Program-made: the position numbers and the translations under genes
The notes under the pieces: model-generated
Seen by the model: only the letters and a program-made list of their open reading frames with translations
Told to the model about the DNA's origin: nothing
The model's database searches: none
Assembly: GCF_902506535.1 (NCBI RefSeq)
Contig: NZ_LR733825.1
Location: 437,206 to 501,205, forward strand
From: Pseudomonas sp. 8Z
GTDB taxonomy: Bacteria; Pseudomonadota; Gammaproteobacteria; Pseudomonadales; Pseudomonadaceae
Direction of reading: 5' to 3'
DNA length: 64,000 bases
Part shown: in pieces, positions 10,891-22,204 of the stretch
Layout: the number at the start of each line of letters is the position of its first letter
Position numbering within the stretch: position 1 is the first letter of the stretch

Positions 10891-10895
10891 AGTTC

Positions 10896-11237
10896 ATGCC
10901 ACAGGTGATTTTTCTGCCGCACGAGCGCTTCTGCCCGGAAGGCTTGGTGGTCGAGGCTGAGCCCGGTGTCTCCATTCTCGAGTTGGCGCATGAGCACCAT
11001 ATCGAAATGGAAAGCGCCTGCGGTGGTGTATGTGCCTGTACCACCTGTCACTGCATCGTGCGTGAAGGTTTCGATTCGCTGAACGAGGCCGACGAGTTGG
11101 AAGAGGACTACTTGGATAAGGCCTGGGGGCTGGAGGCGCAATCGCGCCTGGCGTGTCAGGCGATCGTCGGCGAGCAAGACCTGACCGTCGAAATTCCCAA
11201 GTATTCGCTCAATCATGCGGCCGAAGCGCCGCATTGA
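10896..11237 (+). CDS. fdx: ISC system [2Fe-2S] ferredoxin
   Basis: Adrenodoxin-type ferredoxin that supplies electrons for cluster assembly. At 113 residues it carries the four cluster cysteines in ESACGGVCACTTCHC and RLACQAI. It begins 5 bases after hscA. Confidence 0.97.
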   Translation: MPQVIFLPHERFCPEGLVVEAEPGVSILELAHEHHIEMESACGGVCACTTCHCIVREGFDSLNEADELEEDYLDKAWGLEAQSRLACQAIVGEQDLTVEIPKYSLNHAAEAPH

Positions 11238-11254
11238 CGCCGGAGAGCATCGTC

Positions 11255-11452
11255 ATGAGTTTGAAATGGGTCGATGTGTTGGATATCGCTATCGAGCTAA
11301 GTGAGCAGAAGCCGGAGGTTGATCCGCGCTATGTAAACTTCGTCGATCTGCACCGCTGGGTCGTGGAGTTGCCGCAGTTCTCCGACGATCCGCAGCGTGG
11401 CGGCGAGAAGGTGCTCGAAGCCATTCAGGCTGCCTGGATCGAAGAGGTCTAA
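11255..11452 (+). CDS. iscX: Fe-S assembly protein IscX
   Basis: Small acidic winged-helix-like protein that binds IscS and tunes desulfurase activity. ATG 11255 (MSLKWVDVLDIAIEL) gives 65 residues; the YVNFVDLHRWV segment is typical. The open frame extends further upstream inside fdx and was not used. Last gene of the operon. Confidence 0.95.
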   Translation: MSLKWVDVLDIAIELSEQKPEVDPRYVNFVDLHRWVVELPQFSDDPQRGGEKVLEAIQAAWIEEV

Positions 11453-11556
11453 CGGCTGACGGTAATTTTCAAGCCGTAAGGGCGTTCTCGTCGCGCTGCG
11501 TTTACGCGTCTTCTTGCTGCTTGAAACCTGCAGTGCATCGCTGCTCCGTAGTTTTA

Positions 11557-11573
11557 CTTGCAGCTTGTGGCTT
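11557..11573 (+). repeat. Dispersed CTTGCAGCTTGTGGCTT repeat
   Basis: The 17-mer occurs here and, in reverse complement, at 20876-20892. It belongs to a family of AGCTTGCAGCTT-like sequences that I have seen scattered in pseudomonad intergenic regions. The rest of the gap between iscX and ndk (11453-11660) holds only this and the ndk promoter. Confidence 0.6.
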
Positions 11574-11581
11574 AGCGCCTG

Positions 11582-11610
11582 TGGCTGCTGTCTCAGAACC
11601 CGCGTATAAT
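11582..11610 (+). promoter_or_regulatory. Predicted ndk promoter
   Basis: A perfect TATAAT at 11605-11610 lies 17 bases after TGGCTG (11582-11587). The -10 box sits in the loop of a short palindrome, CCCGCG...CGCGGG (11599-11617). Confidence 0.65.
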
Positions 11611-11660
11611 TCGCGGGTTTAATTTTTCGCTTTAACCCTAAGTTTTTCTGGAGCTACACA

Positions 11661-12092
11661 ATGGCTGTTCAACGTACTTTCTCCATCATCAAGCCTGACG
11701 CCGTCGCCAAGAACGTCATCGGTGAAATCACCACTCGTTTCGAAAAAGCCGGCCTGCGCGTCGTCGCTTCGAAAATGGTGCAACTGTCCGAGCGTGAGGC
11801 TGCTGGTTTCTACGCCGAGCACAGCGAGCGTGGCTTCTTCAAGGATCTAGTCGCTTTCATGACCTCCGGCCCGGTTATCGTTCAGGTTCTGGAAGGCGAA
11901 GACGCCGTTCTGAAAAACCGTGAGCTGATGGGCGCCACCAACCCGAAAGAAGCTGCTGCCGGCACCATCCGTGCTGACTTCGCTGTTTCCATCGACGAAA
12001 ACGCCGTTCACGGTTCGGATTCCGAAGCGTCCGCTGCTCGCGAGATTGCTTACTTCTTCTCCGCTACCGAGCTGTGCGCGCGCATTCGCTGA
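11661..12092 (+). CDS. ndk: Nucleoside diphosphate kinase
   Basis: Balances NTP and dNTP pools by moving the gamma phosphate through a phosphohistidine. At 143 residues it has [15 protein letters not shown], the catalytic-His motif NAVHGSDS (His near 117) and [17 protein letters not shown]. The 5' leader has a strong TATAAT promoter. Confidence 0.98.
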   Translation: MAVQRTFSIIKPDAVAKNVIGEITTRFEKAGLRVVASKMVQLSEREAAGFYAEHSERGFFKDLVAFMTSGPVIVQVLEGEDAVLKNRELMGATNPKEAAAGTIRADFAVSIDENAVHGSDSEASAAREIAYFFSATELCARIR

Positions 12093-12118
12093 TCGGCGAA
12101 TGAAGCGAGGGTGAAGCC

Positions 12119-13261
12119 ATGACCAATACCGCCGGCAAAATCAACCTGCTGGGCCTGACCCAGCCGGAAATGGAGCAGTTCTTCGAGTCCATAGGCGAGA
12201 AGCGCTTTCGTGCCGGCCAGGTAATGAAGTGGATTCACCACTTTGGCGTCGATGATTTCGCCGCCATGACCAATGTCGGCAAGGCCTTGCGCGAGAAGCT
12301 CGAGGCCTCTGCCGAGATTCGCGGCCCGGAAGTGGTCAGCGAAAATATTTCCGCCGATGGCACGCGCAAGTGGGTAGTGCGCGTGGCGTCGGGTAGCTGC
12401 GTGGAAACCGTGTATATCCCGCAGAACGGCCGCGGCACCCTGTGTGTGTCGTCGCAGGCCGGTTGCGCCCTGGATTGCAGTTTCTGCTCCACCGGCAAGC
12501 AAGGCTTCAACAGCGACCTGACCAGCGCCGAAATCATCGGCCAGGTGTGGATCGCCAACAAATCCTTCGGCACCGTGCCGGCCAAGATCGATCGCGCCAT
12601 TACCAATGTGGTGATGATGGGCATGGGCGAGCCGCTGCTGAACTTCGACAACGTCGTTTCCGCCATGCAGATCATGATGGACGACCTCGGTTACGGCATC
12701 TCCAAGCGCAAGGTGACCTTGTCCACCTCCGGCGTGGTGCCAATGATCGACAAGCTGGCTGAAGTGATCGACGTGTCTCTGGCGCTGTCGCTGCACGCGC
12801 CTAACGACGAGTTGCGCAACCAGTTGGTGCCGATCAACAAGAAGTATCCGCTGGAGATGCTGCTCGCTGCTTGCAAGCGCTACATCTCCAAGCTCGGCGA
12901 AAAACGCGTGCTGACCGTCGAGTACACCCTGCTCAAGGGGGTCAATGATCAACCTGAGCATGCTGAGCAGATGGTCGCACTTCTGGCCGACATGCCTTGC
13001 AAAATCAACCTGATCCCGTTTAATCCCTTCCCTCATTCGGGCTACGAGCGGCCAAGCAATAACGCTATTCGTCGCTTCCAGGATCTGCTGCACAAGGCTG
13101 GGCACAATGTCACCGTACGCACCACCCGTGGTGACGACATCGATGCCGCCTGTGGCCAACTGGTTGGCCAGGTCATGGATCGTACCCGCCGCAGTGAGCG
13201 TTACATCGCCGTACGCCAGTTGGCCGGTGATGCGGCGCCTGCTGCAGTCAATCGAAGCTAG
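12119..13261 (+). CDS. rlmN: 23S rRNA/tRNA adenine-C2 methyltransferase RlmN
   Basis: Radical-SAM enzyme that makes m2A2503 in 23S rRNA and m2A37 in some tRNAs. The radical-SAM cluster motif [11 protein letters not shown] (C-x3-C-x2-C) is near residue 120, with MGMGEPLLN and SLHAPND after it and the C-terminal region with [11 protein letters not shown], which carries the second catalytic cysteine. At 380 residues the length is normal. Confidence 0.97.
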   Translation: MTNTAGKINLLGLTQPEMEQFFESIGEKRFRAGQVMKWIHHFGVDDFAAMTNVGKALREKLEASAEIRGPEVVSENISADGTRKWVVRVASGSCVETVYIPQNGRGTLCVSSQAGCALDCSFCSTGKQGFNSDLTSAEIIGQVWIANKSFGTVPAKIDRAITNVVMMGMGEPLLNFDNVVSAMQIMMDDLGYGISKRKVTLSTSGVVPMIDKLAEVIDVSLALSLHAPNDELRNQLVPINKKYPLEMLLAACKRYISKLGEKRVLTVEYTLLKGVNDQPEHAEQMVALLADMPCKINLIPFNPFPHSGYERPSNNAIRRFQDLLHKAGHNVTVRTTRGDDIDAACGQLVGQVMDRTRRSERYIAVRQLAGDAAPAAVNRS

Positions 13262-13275
13262 AAGAGAGGATGCCA

Positions 13276-14033
13276 ATGCTCCTGCGCTCCAGCCTGGTGT
13301 TGTTACTGGTCAGCCTGCTTTCCGCTTGTGTGACCACTGGCGATGTGAGTCCGCTGAAAACCGAAAAGGGGCGCAAGGAAGCCGTTGATGCATACGTGCA
13401 ACTGGGTATTGCCTACATTCAGCAGGGTGATACTCAAAGCGCCAAGGTGCCGCTGAAAAGTGCGCTAGATATCGACTCTTCCAATGCCGATGCACATGCT
13501 GCGCTGGCTTTGGCGTTTCAGGTGGAAATGGAGCCGAAACTGGCCGACGAGCATTATCGCAAGGCGCTGTCGCAGCGACCGGGAGATGCGCGCTTGCTCA
13601 ACAACTATGGTGGCTTCCTGTTCGAGCAGAAGCGTTACAAGGAAGCCAACGAGAATTACCTCAAAGCTTCCGAAGACAATCTTTATCCTGAGCGCTCGCG
13701 GGTGTTCGAGAACCTCGGGCTTACGGCTTTGCAACTCGGTCAGCGCGAGCAGGCCAAAGAGTATTTTCAGCGCTCGTTGCGCCTGAGTAATCGTCAACCT
13801 CGTGCGTTGCTGGAGATGGCGCAGCTCTCCTATGAGGATCGCGAATACGTCCCCGCTCGTAGTTATTACGATGCCTACAGCGAAATAGCGCCGCAGAACG
13901 CGCGCAGCCTGCTGCTTGGTGTACGTCTGGCCGGAGTGTTCGAGGATCGAGACAAGGCTGCCAGTCTGGGCCTGCAGTTGAAACGTCTGTATCCGGCGTC
14001 CGAGGAATACCAGCAATACCTGTCGGGGAAACA

Positions 14034-14037
<4 letters not shown>
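13276..14037 (+). CDS. pilF: Type IV pilus biogenesis lipoprotein PilF/PilW
   Basis: Outer-membrane pilotin with TPR repeats that places the PilQ secretin. A lipoprotein signal ending in the lipobox LLSAC (Cys near 19) is followed by several TPRs, for example NADAHAALALAFQVEMEPKL and ARLLNNYGGFLFEQKRY. I chose ATG 13276 because GAGAGG lies 6 bases upstream; ATG 13270 overlaps that site. The length of 253 residues fits PilF. It overlaps rodZ by 4 bases. Confidence 0.93.
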
Positions 14038-15044
<1,007 letters not shown>

Positions 15045-15047
15045 AGA

Positions 15048-16160
15048 ATGCATTGCGAATCGCCGATCAAGCGCCGAGTGTCGCGCAAGATCTGGGTTGG
15101 CTCGGTAGCGGTGGGCGGTGATGCGCCGATTGCCGTACAGAGCATGACCAACACCGACACCAACGATGTGGCCGCTACTGTGGCGCAGATCCGCCGTCTG
15201 GAAGATGCCGGCGCTGATATCGTGCGCGTATCTGTACCGGACATGGATGCTGCCGAGGCCTTTGGCCGGATCAAGCAGCAGGTTCGTGTGCCGCTGGTGG
15301 CCGACATCCACTTCGATTATCAGATTGCCCTGCGTGTGGCTGAGTTGGGCGTCGATTGCCTGCGCATCAATCCCGGCAATATTGGCCGCGAAGATCGCGT
15401 CAAGGCGGTGGTCGAGGCGGCGCGTGACAAGGGCATCCCGATCCGTATTGGGGTCAACGCGGGGTCTCTGGAAAAAGATCTGCAGAAGAAATACGGCGAG
15501 CCGACTCCCGAAGCACTGGTCGAGTCCGCGCTGCGCCATGTCGAGCACCTGGATCGTCTGAACTTCCCCGACTTCAAGGTCAGTGTGAAAGCCTCCGACG
15601 TGTTCATGGCCGTCGAAGCCTATCGTCTGCTGGCCAAGCAGATCGAGCAGCCGCTGCACCTGGGTATCACCGAGGCCGGAGGCCTGCGTTCCGGCACCGT
15701 GAAATCCGCTGTCGGCCTGGGCATGCTGCTGGCTGATGGCATTGGCGATACCATCCGCATTTCCCTGGCCGCCGATCCGGTGGAAGAGATCAAGGTCGGT
15801 TTCGATATCCTCAAGTCTCTGCGTCTGCGTTCGCGCGGTATCAACTTCATCGCTTGCCCGAGCTGCTCGCGGCAGAACTTCGATGTGGTCAAGACCATGA
15901 ACGAGCTGGAAACCCGCGTCGAGGACCTGCTGGTGCCGCTGGACGTGGCCGTGATCGGTTGTGTGGTCAACGGCCCAGGCGAAGCCAAGGAGGCGCATAT
16001 TGGCCTCACCGGCGGTAGCCCGAACAATCTGGTCTACATCGACGGCAAACCCGCCTCGAAGCTGACCAACGAAAACCTGGTGGATGAGCTGGAGAAGCTC
16101 ATCCGCGATAAGGCGGCCGAAAAGGCCGCCGCCGATGCTGCCGTGATCGTGCGCGGCTGA
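15048..16160 (+). CDS. ispG: 4-hydroxy-3-methylbut-2-enyl diphosphate synthase
   Basis: [4Fe-4S] enzyme of the MEP isoprenoid pathway, converting MEcPP to HMBPP with reduced flavodoxin or ferredoxin. The TIM-barrel half and the C-terminal cluster half are present; the cluster cysteines are in [11 protein letters not shown] and [11 protein letters not shown]. At 370 residues it is full length. It starts 3 bases after rodZ. Confidence 0.97.
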   Translation: MHCESPIKRRVSRKIWVGSVAVGGDAPIAVQSMTNTDTNDVAATVAQIRRLEDAGADIVRVSVPDMDAAEAFGRIKQQVRVPLVADIHFDYQIALRVAELGVDCLRINPGNIGREDRVKAVVEAARDKGIPIRIGVNAGSLEKDLQKKYGEPTPEALVESALRHVEHLDRLNFPDFKVSVKASDVFMAVEAYRLLAKQIEQPLHLGITEAGGLRSGTVKSAVGLGMLLADGIGDTIRISLAADPVEEIKVGFDILKSLRLRSRGINFIACPSCSRQNFDVVKTMNELETRVEDLLVPLDVAVIGCVVNGPGEAKEAHIGLTGGSPNNLVYIDGKPASKLTNENLVDELEKLIRDKAAEKAAADAAVIVRG

Positions 16161-16183
16161 TCGCTGCGCTTTAAGGATTCTTA

Positions 16184-17473
16184 GTGAGCAAGTCCCTACA
16201 AGCCATTCGTGGCATGAATGACATTCTGCCGGAGCAGACGCCTGCCTGGCGCTATCTGGAAAGTACCCTGGTCAACCTGCTCGACGGCTACGGCTACAAG
16301 GAAATCCGCCTGCCCATCGTCGAGTACACCGAACTGTTCGCCCGTGGTATCGGCGAAGGCACCGATGTGGTCGACAAGGAGATGTACACCTTCCGCGACC
16401 GCAACGAGGAGTCTCTGACTCTGCGCCCGGAAGGCACCGCTGGTTGTGTGCGTGCTGTGCTTGAGCATGGTCTGGCCGGTGGTGGTCAGGTGCAGAAGCT
16501 GTGGTACGCAGGCCCGATGTTCCGCTACGAGAAACCGCAGAAGGGTCGCTACCGCCAGTTCCACCAGGTTGGCGTGGAAGCCTTCAACTTGCCCGGCCCG
16601 GACGTCGATGCCGAGCTGATCGTGCTCACCTGGCGGCTGTGGAAAAAAATCGGCCTGGCCGACGCCGTGACCCTGCAACTCAACAGCTTGGGTTCCAGCG
16701 AGGCGCGCGCAGCCTATCGCGACGCCTTGGTGGCTTATCTGCAGGAGCGTTTCGATCAGCTCGACGAAGACAGCCAGCGCCGCATGACCACCAACCCCCT
16801 GCGTATCCTCGACAGCAAGAACGAGGCGACTCAGGCCGTGCTGGTTGGTGCACCGACCCTGGGCGATTACCTCGACGAGGAGTCGCGTCAGCACTTCGAG
16901 GGCGTCAAGGCGCGTCTGGATGCTGCTGGTATCGCTTACCAGATCAACCACAAGCTGGTGCGCGGCCTGGATTATTACAACCGCACCGTGTTCGAGTGGG
17001 TCACCGACAAACTCGGTGCCCAGGGTACGGTGTGCGCCGGTGGTCGTTACGATGGCCTGGTTTCCATGCTGGGCGGTAAGGCGACACCGGGGGTTGGTTT
17101 CGCCATGGGTGTCGAGCGCCTGGTGCTGCTGCTGGAAACTCTCGAGTTGCTGCCGTCGGATCTCAACCAAGCGGCCGATGTGTACATCTGCGCCTTTGGT
17201 GAGGCTGCAGAACTGGCCGCATTGACGCTGGCCGAGCGCCTGCGTGACGAGGTGCCGGGGCTGCGTCTGTTGCTCAACTCCGGCGGTGGCAGTTTCAAGA
17301 GCCAGTTCAAGAAAGCCGACAAGAGCGGTGCACGCTATGCGCTGATTCTGGGGGACGACGAATTGGCAAGCCGCGTGGTAGGTTGCAAACCGCTGCGCGA
17401 CGACAGTGAACAACAAAGCGTTGCCTGGGATGCTCTGGCTGAGCATCTGGCTGCCTGCCTTCAGCACGCCTGA
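16184..17473 (+). CDS. hisS: Histidyl-tRNA synthetase
   Basis: Class II synthetase. Motif 2 ([21 protein letters not shown]), the His-binding [13 protein letters not shown] and motif 3 ([15 protein letters not shown]) are all visible, with the anticodon-binding domain at the C terminus. The start is GTG 16184, with AAGGA 6 bases upstream. Length is 429 residues. Confidence 0.97.
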   Translation: MSKSLQAIRGMNDILPEQTPAWRYLESTLVNLLDGYGYKEIRLPIVEYTELFARGIGEGTDVVDKEMYTFRDRNEESLTLRPEGTAGCVRAVLEHGLAGGGQVQKLWYAGPMFRYEKPQKGRYRQFHQVGVEAFNLPGPDVDAELIVLTWRLWKKIGLADAVTLQLNSLGSSEARAAYRDALVAYLQERFDQLDEDSQRRMTTNPLRILDSKNEATQAVLVGAPTLGDYLDEESRQHFEGVKARLDAAGIAYQINHKLVRGLDYYNRTVFEWVTDKLGAQGTVCAGGRYDGLVSMLGGKATPGVGFAMGVERLVLLLETLELLPSDLNQAADVYICAFGEAAELAALTLAERLRDEVPGLRLLLNSGGGSFKSQFKKADKSGARYALILGDDELASRVVGCKPLRDDSEQQSVAWDALAEHLAACLQHA

Positions 17474-17505
17474 GCAGGCTCTCGATTAGGAGTACGGGGT
17501 TAGAC

Positions 17506-18144
17506 ATGCAGACCGAAGACGAACAGATCGCGCAAATAAAGGACTGGTGGGATCGCAACGGCAAGCCTCTGCTCGCCGGTGGCGTGTTGGCGCTGGTTGC
17601 TGTGCTCGGCTGGCAGGGCTGGCACAAGTACCAGAGCAATCAGGCTCAAGGTGCATCCACGCTGTACCAACAGTTGCTGGAGACTGCGCTGGATCCGTCT
17701 GGCAAGCCCGATGCGGCCAAAGTCGCCGAGCTGAGCGAGAAACTGCAGAGCCAGTTTGGTGGCACGCATTACGCCCAATATGGTCGTCTGTTCGTGGCCA
17801 AGGTCGCGGTCGAGGCGGGCAAGCTGGACGACGCCGCAGTCGAGCTGCAGGCCGTGGTCGATAAGCCAGCCGATGCCACTCTGGGTGAGCTGGCCCGTCA
17901 GCGCCTGGCCCGTGTACTGGCTGCGCAAGACAAGGCCGATGCCGCCTTGAAGCTGCTCGATGCCAAGGTCGATGACGCGTTCGTGGCCAGCCGCGAAGAG
18001 CTCAAAGGTGATCTGCTGGTGCAACTGGGGCGTAGCGATGACGCTCATGCTGCTTACCAGAAGGCCAAGGACGCTCTGGCCGAAGATGCCGCCGTTGGCG
18101 GTTTGCAGATGAAACTGGACGACCTGGCCAAAGGGGATGCCTGA
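17506..18144 (+). CDS. YfgM-like periplasmic tetratricopeptide protein
   Basis: Ancillary SecYEG translocon factor of the YfgM/UPF0070 family, which works with periplasmic chaperones. One N-terminal membrane helix (about residues 24-41, GGVLALVAVLGWQGW) anchors a TPR-like periplasmic domain. It sits between hisS and bamB, the same order as in E. coli. Length is 212 residues. Confidence 0.9.
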   Translation: MQTEDEQIAQIKDWWDRNGKPLLAGGVLALVAVLGWQGWHKYQSNQAQGASTLYQQLLETALDPSGKPDAAKVAELSEKLQSQFGGTHYAQYGRLFVAKVAVEAGKLDDAAVELQAVVDKPADATLGELARQRLARVLAAQDKADAALKLLDAKVDDAFVASREELKGDLLVQLGRSDDAHAAYQKAKDALAEDAAVGGLQMKLDDLAKGDA

Positions 18145-18145
18145 C

Positions 18146-19288
18146 GTGATGCGTTGGAAGAATGCCGCACTGCTGGCCCTGGCCGTTTTGGTCGTAGGTT
18201 GCAGCAGCAATAGCAAGAAGGAACTGCCACCAGCCGAGTTGACCAAGTTCGATGAAGAAGTCGAGCTGCGTAGCGAATGGAGCCGTTCGGTTGGCGATGG
18301 CCAGGGCGAAACCTTCAACATGCTGGTGCCCGCCATCGACGGCGAGGTGATTTACGCTGCCGACGTTGAAGGTTTGGTGATGGCCATGGATCGCACTAGT
18401 GGCGACGTGCTGTGGCGCAAGAAACTCGACATTCCGGTATCCGGCGCCGTAGGTGCTGCTTACGGCCAGGTCTTGCTGGGTACGCTCAAGGGTGAGGTGA
18501 TTGCTCTTGATTCCAGCAACGGTGAAGAGCAGTGGCGCTCGCACGTGACCAGTGAAGTGCTGGCTGCGCCGGCTAGCAACGGTGACATCGTCGTGGTGCA
18601 AACTCAGGACGACCGCCTGATTGCGTTCGATGCCAGCACCGGTAACCAGCGCTGGATCGTTGAAAATACGCCCGCTGTACTGACCCTGCGTGGCACCGGC
18701 GGGCCGCTGGTGACCAACCGTCTGGTGGTCGCGGGTCTGTCCAGCGGAAAGGTGATCGCGGTCGATGCTCAGCGCGGCCTGCCTGTGTGGGAGCAGCGTG
18801 TAGCTGTGCCACAGGGGCGTTCGGAGTTGGAGCGGGTGGTCGATATCGATGGCGGTCTGCTGCTGTCTGGCGGCACCGTTTATGCGGTGAGCTATCAGGG
18901 TCGTGTGGCGGCGATGGATCTGGAATCCGGTCGCATCCTTTGGCAGCGTGAAGCTTCCAGCTCCGTGGGCGTTGCCCAGGGCTTCGGTAACGTCTATGTC
19001 AGCATGGCCAGCGGTACTGTCGAGGCCATCGACGAACGCAGCTCTTCGGCGCTGTGGAGTAATGAATCGCTGGCGCGTCGTCAATTGTCGGCTCCGGCGG
19101 TGTTCTCCAGTTACGTTGCGGTGGGTGACTTCGAAGGTTACTTGCATCTGCTGAGCCAGGTCGATGGCCGTTTTGTCGGTCGTACCCGTATCGACAGTGA
19201 CGGCCTGCGCGCCCAACCGCTGGTGGTTGGTGACTGGCTGTACGTCTACGGCAACAGCGGCAAGCTGGTGGCCCTCAAGATCAAATGA
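18146..19288 (+). CDS. bamB: Outer membrane assembly lipoprotein BamB
   Basis: Eight-bladed PQQ-like beta-propeller of the BAM complex. The lipobox VVGCSSN puts the lipidated Cys near residue 20; the repeats show blade motifs such as TGNQRWIVEN and GRILWQREA. GTG 18146 has AAGGGG 9 bases upstream and gives 380 residues; ATG 18149 is equally possible. A frame opening at 18137 overlaps the previous gene and is less likely. Confidence 0.94.
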   Translation: MMRWKNAALLALAVLVVGCSSNSKKELPPAELTKFDEEVELRSEWSRSVGDGQGETFNMLVPAIDGEVIYAADVEGLVMAMDRTSGDVLWRKKLDIPVSGAVGAAYGQVLLGTLKGEVIALDSSNGEEQWRSHVTSEVLAAPASNGDIVVVQTQDDRLIAFDASTGNQRWIVENTPAVLTLRGTGGPLVTNRLVVAGLSSGKVIAVDAQRGLPVWEQRVAVPQGRSELERVVDIDGGLLLSGGTVYAVSYQGRVAAMDLESGRILWQREASSSVGVAQGFGNVYVSMASGTVEAIDERSSSALWSNESLARRQLSAPAVFSSYVAVGDFEGYLHLLSQVDGRFVGRTRIDSDGLRAQPLVVGDWLYVYGNSGKLVALKIK

Positions 19289-19388
19289 CACGCTATGCTG
19301 CCGGATACCCTTCGGTAGCACGCACCATCCTGGCCGCTGCCCCTGCAGCGGCCTTTGCATTTTCTGAATCAACCGAGTGGAGAGCCTG

Positions 19389-20864
19389 ATGGTTCCCGTA
19401 ATTGCCCTTGTGGGCCGGCCGAACGTCGGCAAATCCACACTCTTCAACCGCCTGACCCGCAGTCGCGACGCTATTGTCGGCGATCTCTCCGGCCTGACCC
19501 GCGACCGCCAGTACGGCGAGGCCAAGTGGCAGGGGCGCACCTATATCGTGATCGACACCGGCGGTATCTCCGGTGACGAGGAAGGCATCGATGCGAAGAT
19601 GGCCGAGCAGTCGCTGCAGGCCATCGAAGAAGCCGATGCTGTGCTGTTTCTGGTGGACGCGCGTGCCGGCATGACCGCTTCCGACCAGATGATCGGTGAG
19701 CATCTGCGCCGCCGTAACAAGCAGAGCTTTTTGGTGGTGAACAAGGTCGACAACCTCGACGTCGACCTGGCTCGCGCCGAATTTAGCCCAATGGGCCTTG
19801 GCGAGCCGCTGGCGATTGCCGGTGCCCATGGCCGTGGCATCACCCAGATGCTCGAAGTGGTGCTCGGTAGCTTCCCCAAGGATGCCGGCGAGCCGGAAGA
19901 GGGCGCCGAAGAGGAAGAAGTGCTCGAAGGCCAGGAAGCCGCGCGCATCCCCGGCCCGAGCGAGAAGGACGGCATCAAGCTGGCCATCATCGGCCGGCCG
20001 AACGTGGGCAAGTCCACGCTGGTAAACCGCATGCTCGGTGAAGAGCGGGTCATCGTCTATGACCAGGCCGGCACCACCCGCGACAGTATCTACATCCCCT
20101 TCGAGCGTGACGACGAGAAGTACACCCTGATCGACACCGCCGGCGTGCGTCGCCGCGGCAAGATCTTCGAGGCCGTTGAGAAGTTTTCCGTGGTCAAGAC
20201 GCTGCAGGCCATTCAGGACTCCAACGTCGTGGTATTCGTCATGGACGCGCGTGAAGGGGTGGTCGATCACGACCTCAACCTGCTCGGCTTCGTGCTGGAA
20301 AGTGGCCGCGCGTTGGTCATCGCCCTGAACAAGTGGGACGGCATGGATCAGGGCCAGAAGGACTACGTGAAGACCGAGCTGGAGCGTAGGCTGTTCTTCG
20401 TCGATTTCGCTGATATCCACTTCATTTCCGCTTTGCATGGCACCGGTGTCGGGCACCTGTACAAGTCGGTGCAGGCCTCGTTCAAATCGGCCATCACCCG
20501 CTGGCCGACCAGCCGCCTGACGCAGATTCTCGAAGATGCCATCAGCGACCACGCACCGCCTCTGGTCAACGGTCGCCGCATCAAGCTGCGCTACGCTCAC
20601 CTCGGTGGCGCCAACCCACCGTTGATCGTGATTCACGGTAACCAGGTCGACGCCGTACCGCGCGCTTACACCCGTTACCTGGAGAACACTTATCGCCGCG
20701 TGCTCAAGCTGGTCGGTACGCCGATCCGCATTGAGTACAAGGGCGGTGAGAACCCCTTCGAGGGCAAGAAGAACACCCTTACCGACCGCCAGGTGAACAA
20801 GAAGCGCCGTCTGATGAGCCATCACAAGAAGGCCGAGAAGAAGCGCAGGGACAAGAAAAAGTAG
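19389..20864 (+). CDS. der: Ribosome biogenesis GTPase Der (EngA)
   Basis: Tandem-GTPase needed for 50S maturation. Two G domains are visible, each with GRPNVGKST (near residues 8 and about 200) and later NKVDNLD and NKWDGMD; a KH-like domain and a basic tail ([12 protein letters not shown]) end the protein. ATG 19389 fits the family start [12 protein letters not shown]; length is 491 residues. Confidence 0.97.
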   Translation: MVPVIALVGRPNVGKSTLFNRLTRSRDAIVGDLSGLTRDRQYGEAKWQGRTYIVIDTGGISGDEEGIDAKMAEQSLQAIEEADAVLFLVDARAGMTASDQMIGEHLRRRNKQSFLVVNKVDNLDVDLARAEFSPMGLGEPLAIAGAHGRGITQMLEVVLGSFPKDAGEPEEGAEEEEVLEGQEAARIPGPSEKDGIKLAIIGRPNVGKSTLVNRMLGEERVIVYDQAGTTRDSIYIPFERDDEKYTLIDTAGVRRRGKIFEAVEKFSVVKTLQAIQDSNVVVFVMDAREGVVDHDLNLLGFVLESGRALVIALNKWDGMDQGQKDYVKTELERRLFFVDFADIHFISALHGTGVGHLYKSVQASFKSAITRWPTSRLTQILEDAISDHAPPLVNGRRIKLRYAHLGGANPPLIVIHGNQVDAVPRAYTRYLENTYRRVLKLVGTPIRIEYKGGENPFEGKKNTLTDRQVNKKRRLMSHHKKAEKKRRDKKK

Positions 20865-20875
20865 CTTTAAGCGGC

Positions 20876-20960
20876 AAGCCACAAGCTGCAAGCAGAGGTG
20901 CCAGGCGTGCAGGCCGGCTTTTTCTTGCGGCTTGAAGCTTGTAGCTTGCAGCTCTCTGCA
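20876..20960. repeat. REP-like AGCTTGCAGCTT repeat cluster
   Basis: AAGCCACAAGCTGCAAG at 20876 is the reverse complement of the 11557 copy, and GCTTGAAGCTTGTAGCTTGC follows nearby in opposite orientation, so the der/aminotransferase gap can fold. It may act as the terminator for der. Confidence 0.6.
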
Positions 20961-20982
20961 TACCCGCGATCAGGAGCGCGCC

Positions 20983-22131
20983 ATGCTCACCAGTAAGCTG
21001 CCCAACGTCGGCACCACCATCTTCACCCGCATGTCCCAGCTCGCTGCCGAGGTTGGGGCGATCAATCTGTCTCAGGGCTTCCCTGATTTCGATGGGCCGC
21101 AGGCGCTACGCGAGGCGGTTGCGCGCCACGTGATGGAAGGGCGCAACCAGTATTCGCCGATGACCGGCTTGCCCGGTCTGCGCCAGCAGGTGGCGGCGAA
21201 GATCGCCCGCAGCTATGGCGTGCAGCGCGATGCCGACCGTGAAATCACCATCACCCCCGGCGCCACCGAGGCGATCTTCTGTGCGGTGCAGGCGCTGATT
21301 CATCCAGGCGACGAGGCCATCGTCCTGGATCCTTGCTACGACAGCTACGAGCCATCGGTGGAGCTGGCGGGCGGGCGTTGCGTGCACGTACCGCTGGCAC
21401 TGCCAGATTTCGCCGTGGACTGGCAGCGCCTGGCCGATGCCATCGGCCCGCGTACCCGGCTGATCTTCCTCAACTCGCCGCACAATCCCAGCGGCGCACT
21501 GCTGAGCCGCGCCGATCTGGACAAGCTGGCCGAGCTGATTCGCGGGCACGATATCCATGTGATCAGTGACGAGGTCTACGAACACCTGATCTACGACGGC
21601 GTACAACATGCCAGCGTGCTGGCTCACGAGGAGCTGTATCAGCGCGCCTTTGTGGTCAGCTCCTTCGGCAAGACCTACCACGTCACCGGCTGGAAGACCG
21701 GCTACGTGGTGGCGCCGCCGACATTGACCGCCGAGCTGCGCAAGATCCACCAGTACGTCAACTTCTGTGGCGTGACGCCGCTGCAATTCGCCCTGGCTGA
21801 TTTCATGGCGGCGCACCCGGAGCATGTCGAGGAGTTGCCTGCCTTCTATCAGGCCAAGCGTGACCTGTTCTGTGACCTGCTGGCCGACTCGCGTTTTTCC
21901 TTCACCCGCGCGCCGGGCACCTACTTCCAGTTGGCTGACTACTCGGCGATTCGCCCGGATCTGGACGACGTGGCCATGGCCGAGTGGCTGACCCGTGAGC
22001 ACGGCGTGGCGGTGATCCCGGTGTCGGTGTTCTACCAGTCGGCACCTGCGGGTATGCGCCTGGTGCGTTTCTGTTTTGCCAAGCGTGAGGACACCCTACG
22101 CCAGGCGGCCGAGAAGCTGTGCGCGGTGTGA
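20983..22131 (+). CDS. PLP-dependent aminotransferase, methionine/glutamine transaminase type
   Basis: Fold-type I aminotransferase of 382 residues from ATG 20983 (MLTSKLPNVGTTIFTRMSQL). The motifs INLSQGFPDFDG, ITPGATEAI, NSPHNPSG, the Asp/Tyr pair SDEVYEH and the PLP lysine in SSFGKTYHVTGWKTGY are those of the YbdL/MtnE-like glutamine transaminase K group. This group makes methionine from 4-methylthio-2-oxobutanoate using glutamine. The adjacent omega-amidase supports that role. Confidence 0.88.
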   Translation: MLTSKLPNVGTTIFTRMSQLAAEVGAINLSQGFPDFDGPQALREAVARHVMEGRNQYSPMTGLPGLRQQVAAKIARSYGVQRDADREITITPGATEAIFCAVQALIHPGDEAIVLDPCYDSYEPSVELAGGRCVHVPLALPDFAVDWQRLADAIGPRTRLIFLNSPHNPSGALLSRADLDKLAELIRGHDIHVISDEVYEHLIYDGVQHASVLAHEELYQRAFVVSSFGKTYHVTGWKTGYVVAPPTLTAELRKIHQYVNFCGVTPLQFALADFMAAHPEHVEELPAFYQAKRDLFCDLLADSRFSFTRAPGTYFQLADYSAIRPDLDDVAMAEWLTREHGVAVIPVSVFYQSAPAGMRLVRFCFAKREDTLRQAAEKLCAV

Positions 22132-22133
22132 GA

Positions 22134-22186
22134 GTAGGGCGGGTGTAACCCGTCTGTGAGGTGTTGGCGGGTTTCACCCGCCCTAC
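22134..22186. repeat. GTAGGGCGGGT...ACCCGCCCTAC inverted repeat
   Basis: Nineteen-base arms pair with one mismatch around a short spacer. This is a common pseudomonad intergenic palindrome; relatives with the GTAGGGTGGGC core appear at 39361. Confidence 0.8.
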
Positions 22187-22204
22187 GGTGAGCGAGGCCC
22201 ACAA

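Noticed and set aside
12050..13276. 408-codon frame antisense to rlmN
   Set aside because: Shadow of rlmN, with the His/Gly/Ala-rich composition typical of antisense reading.
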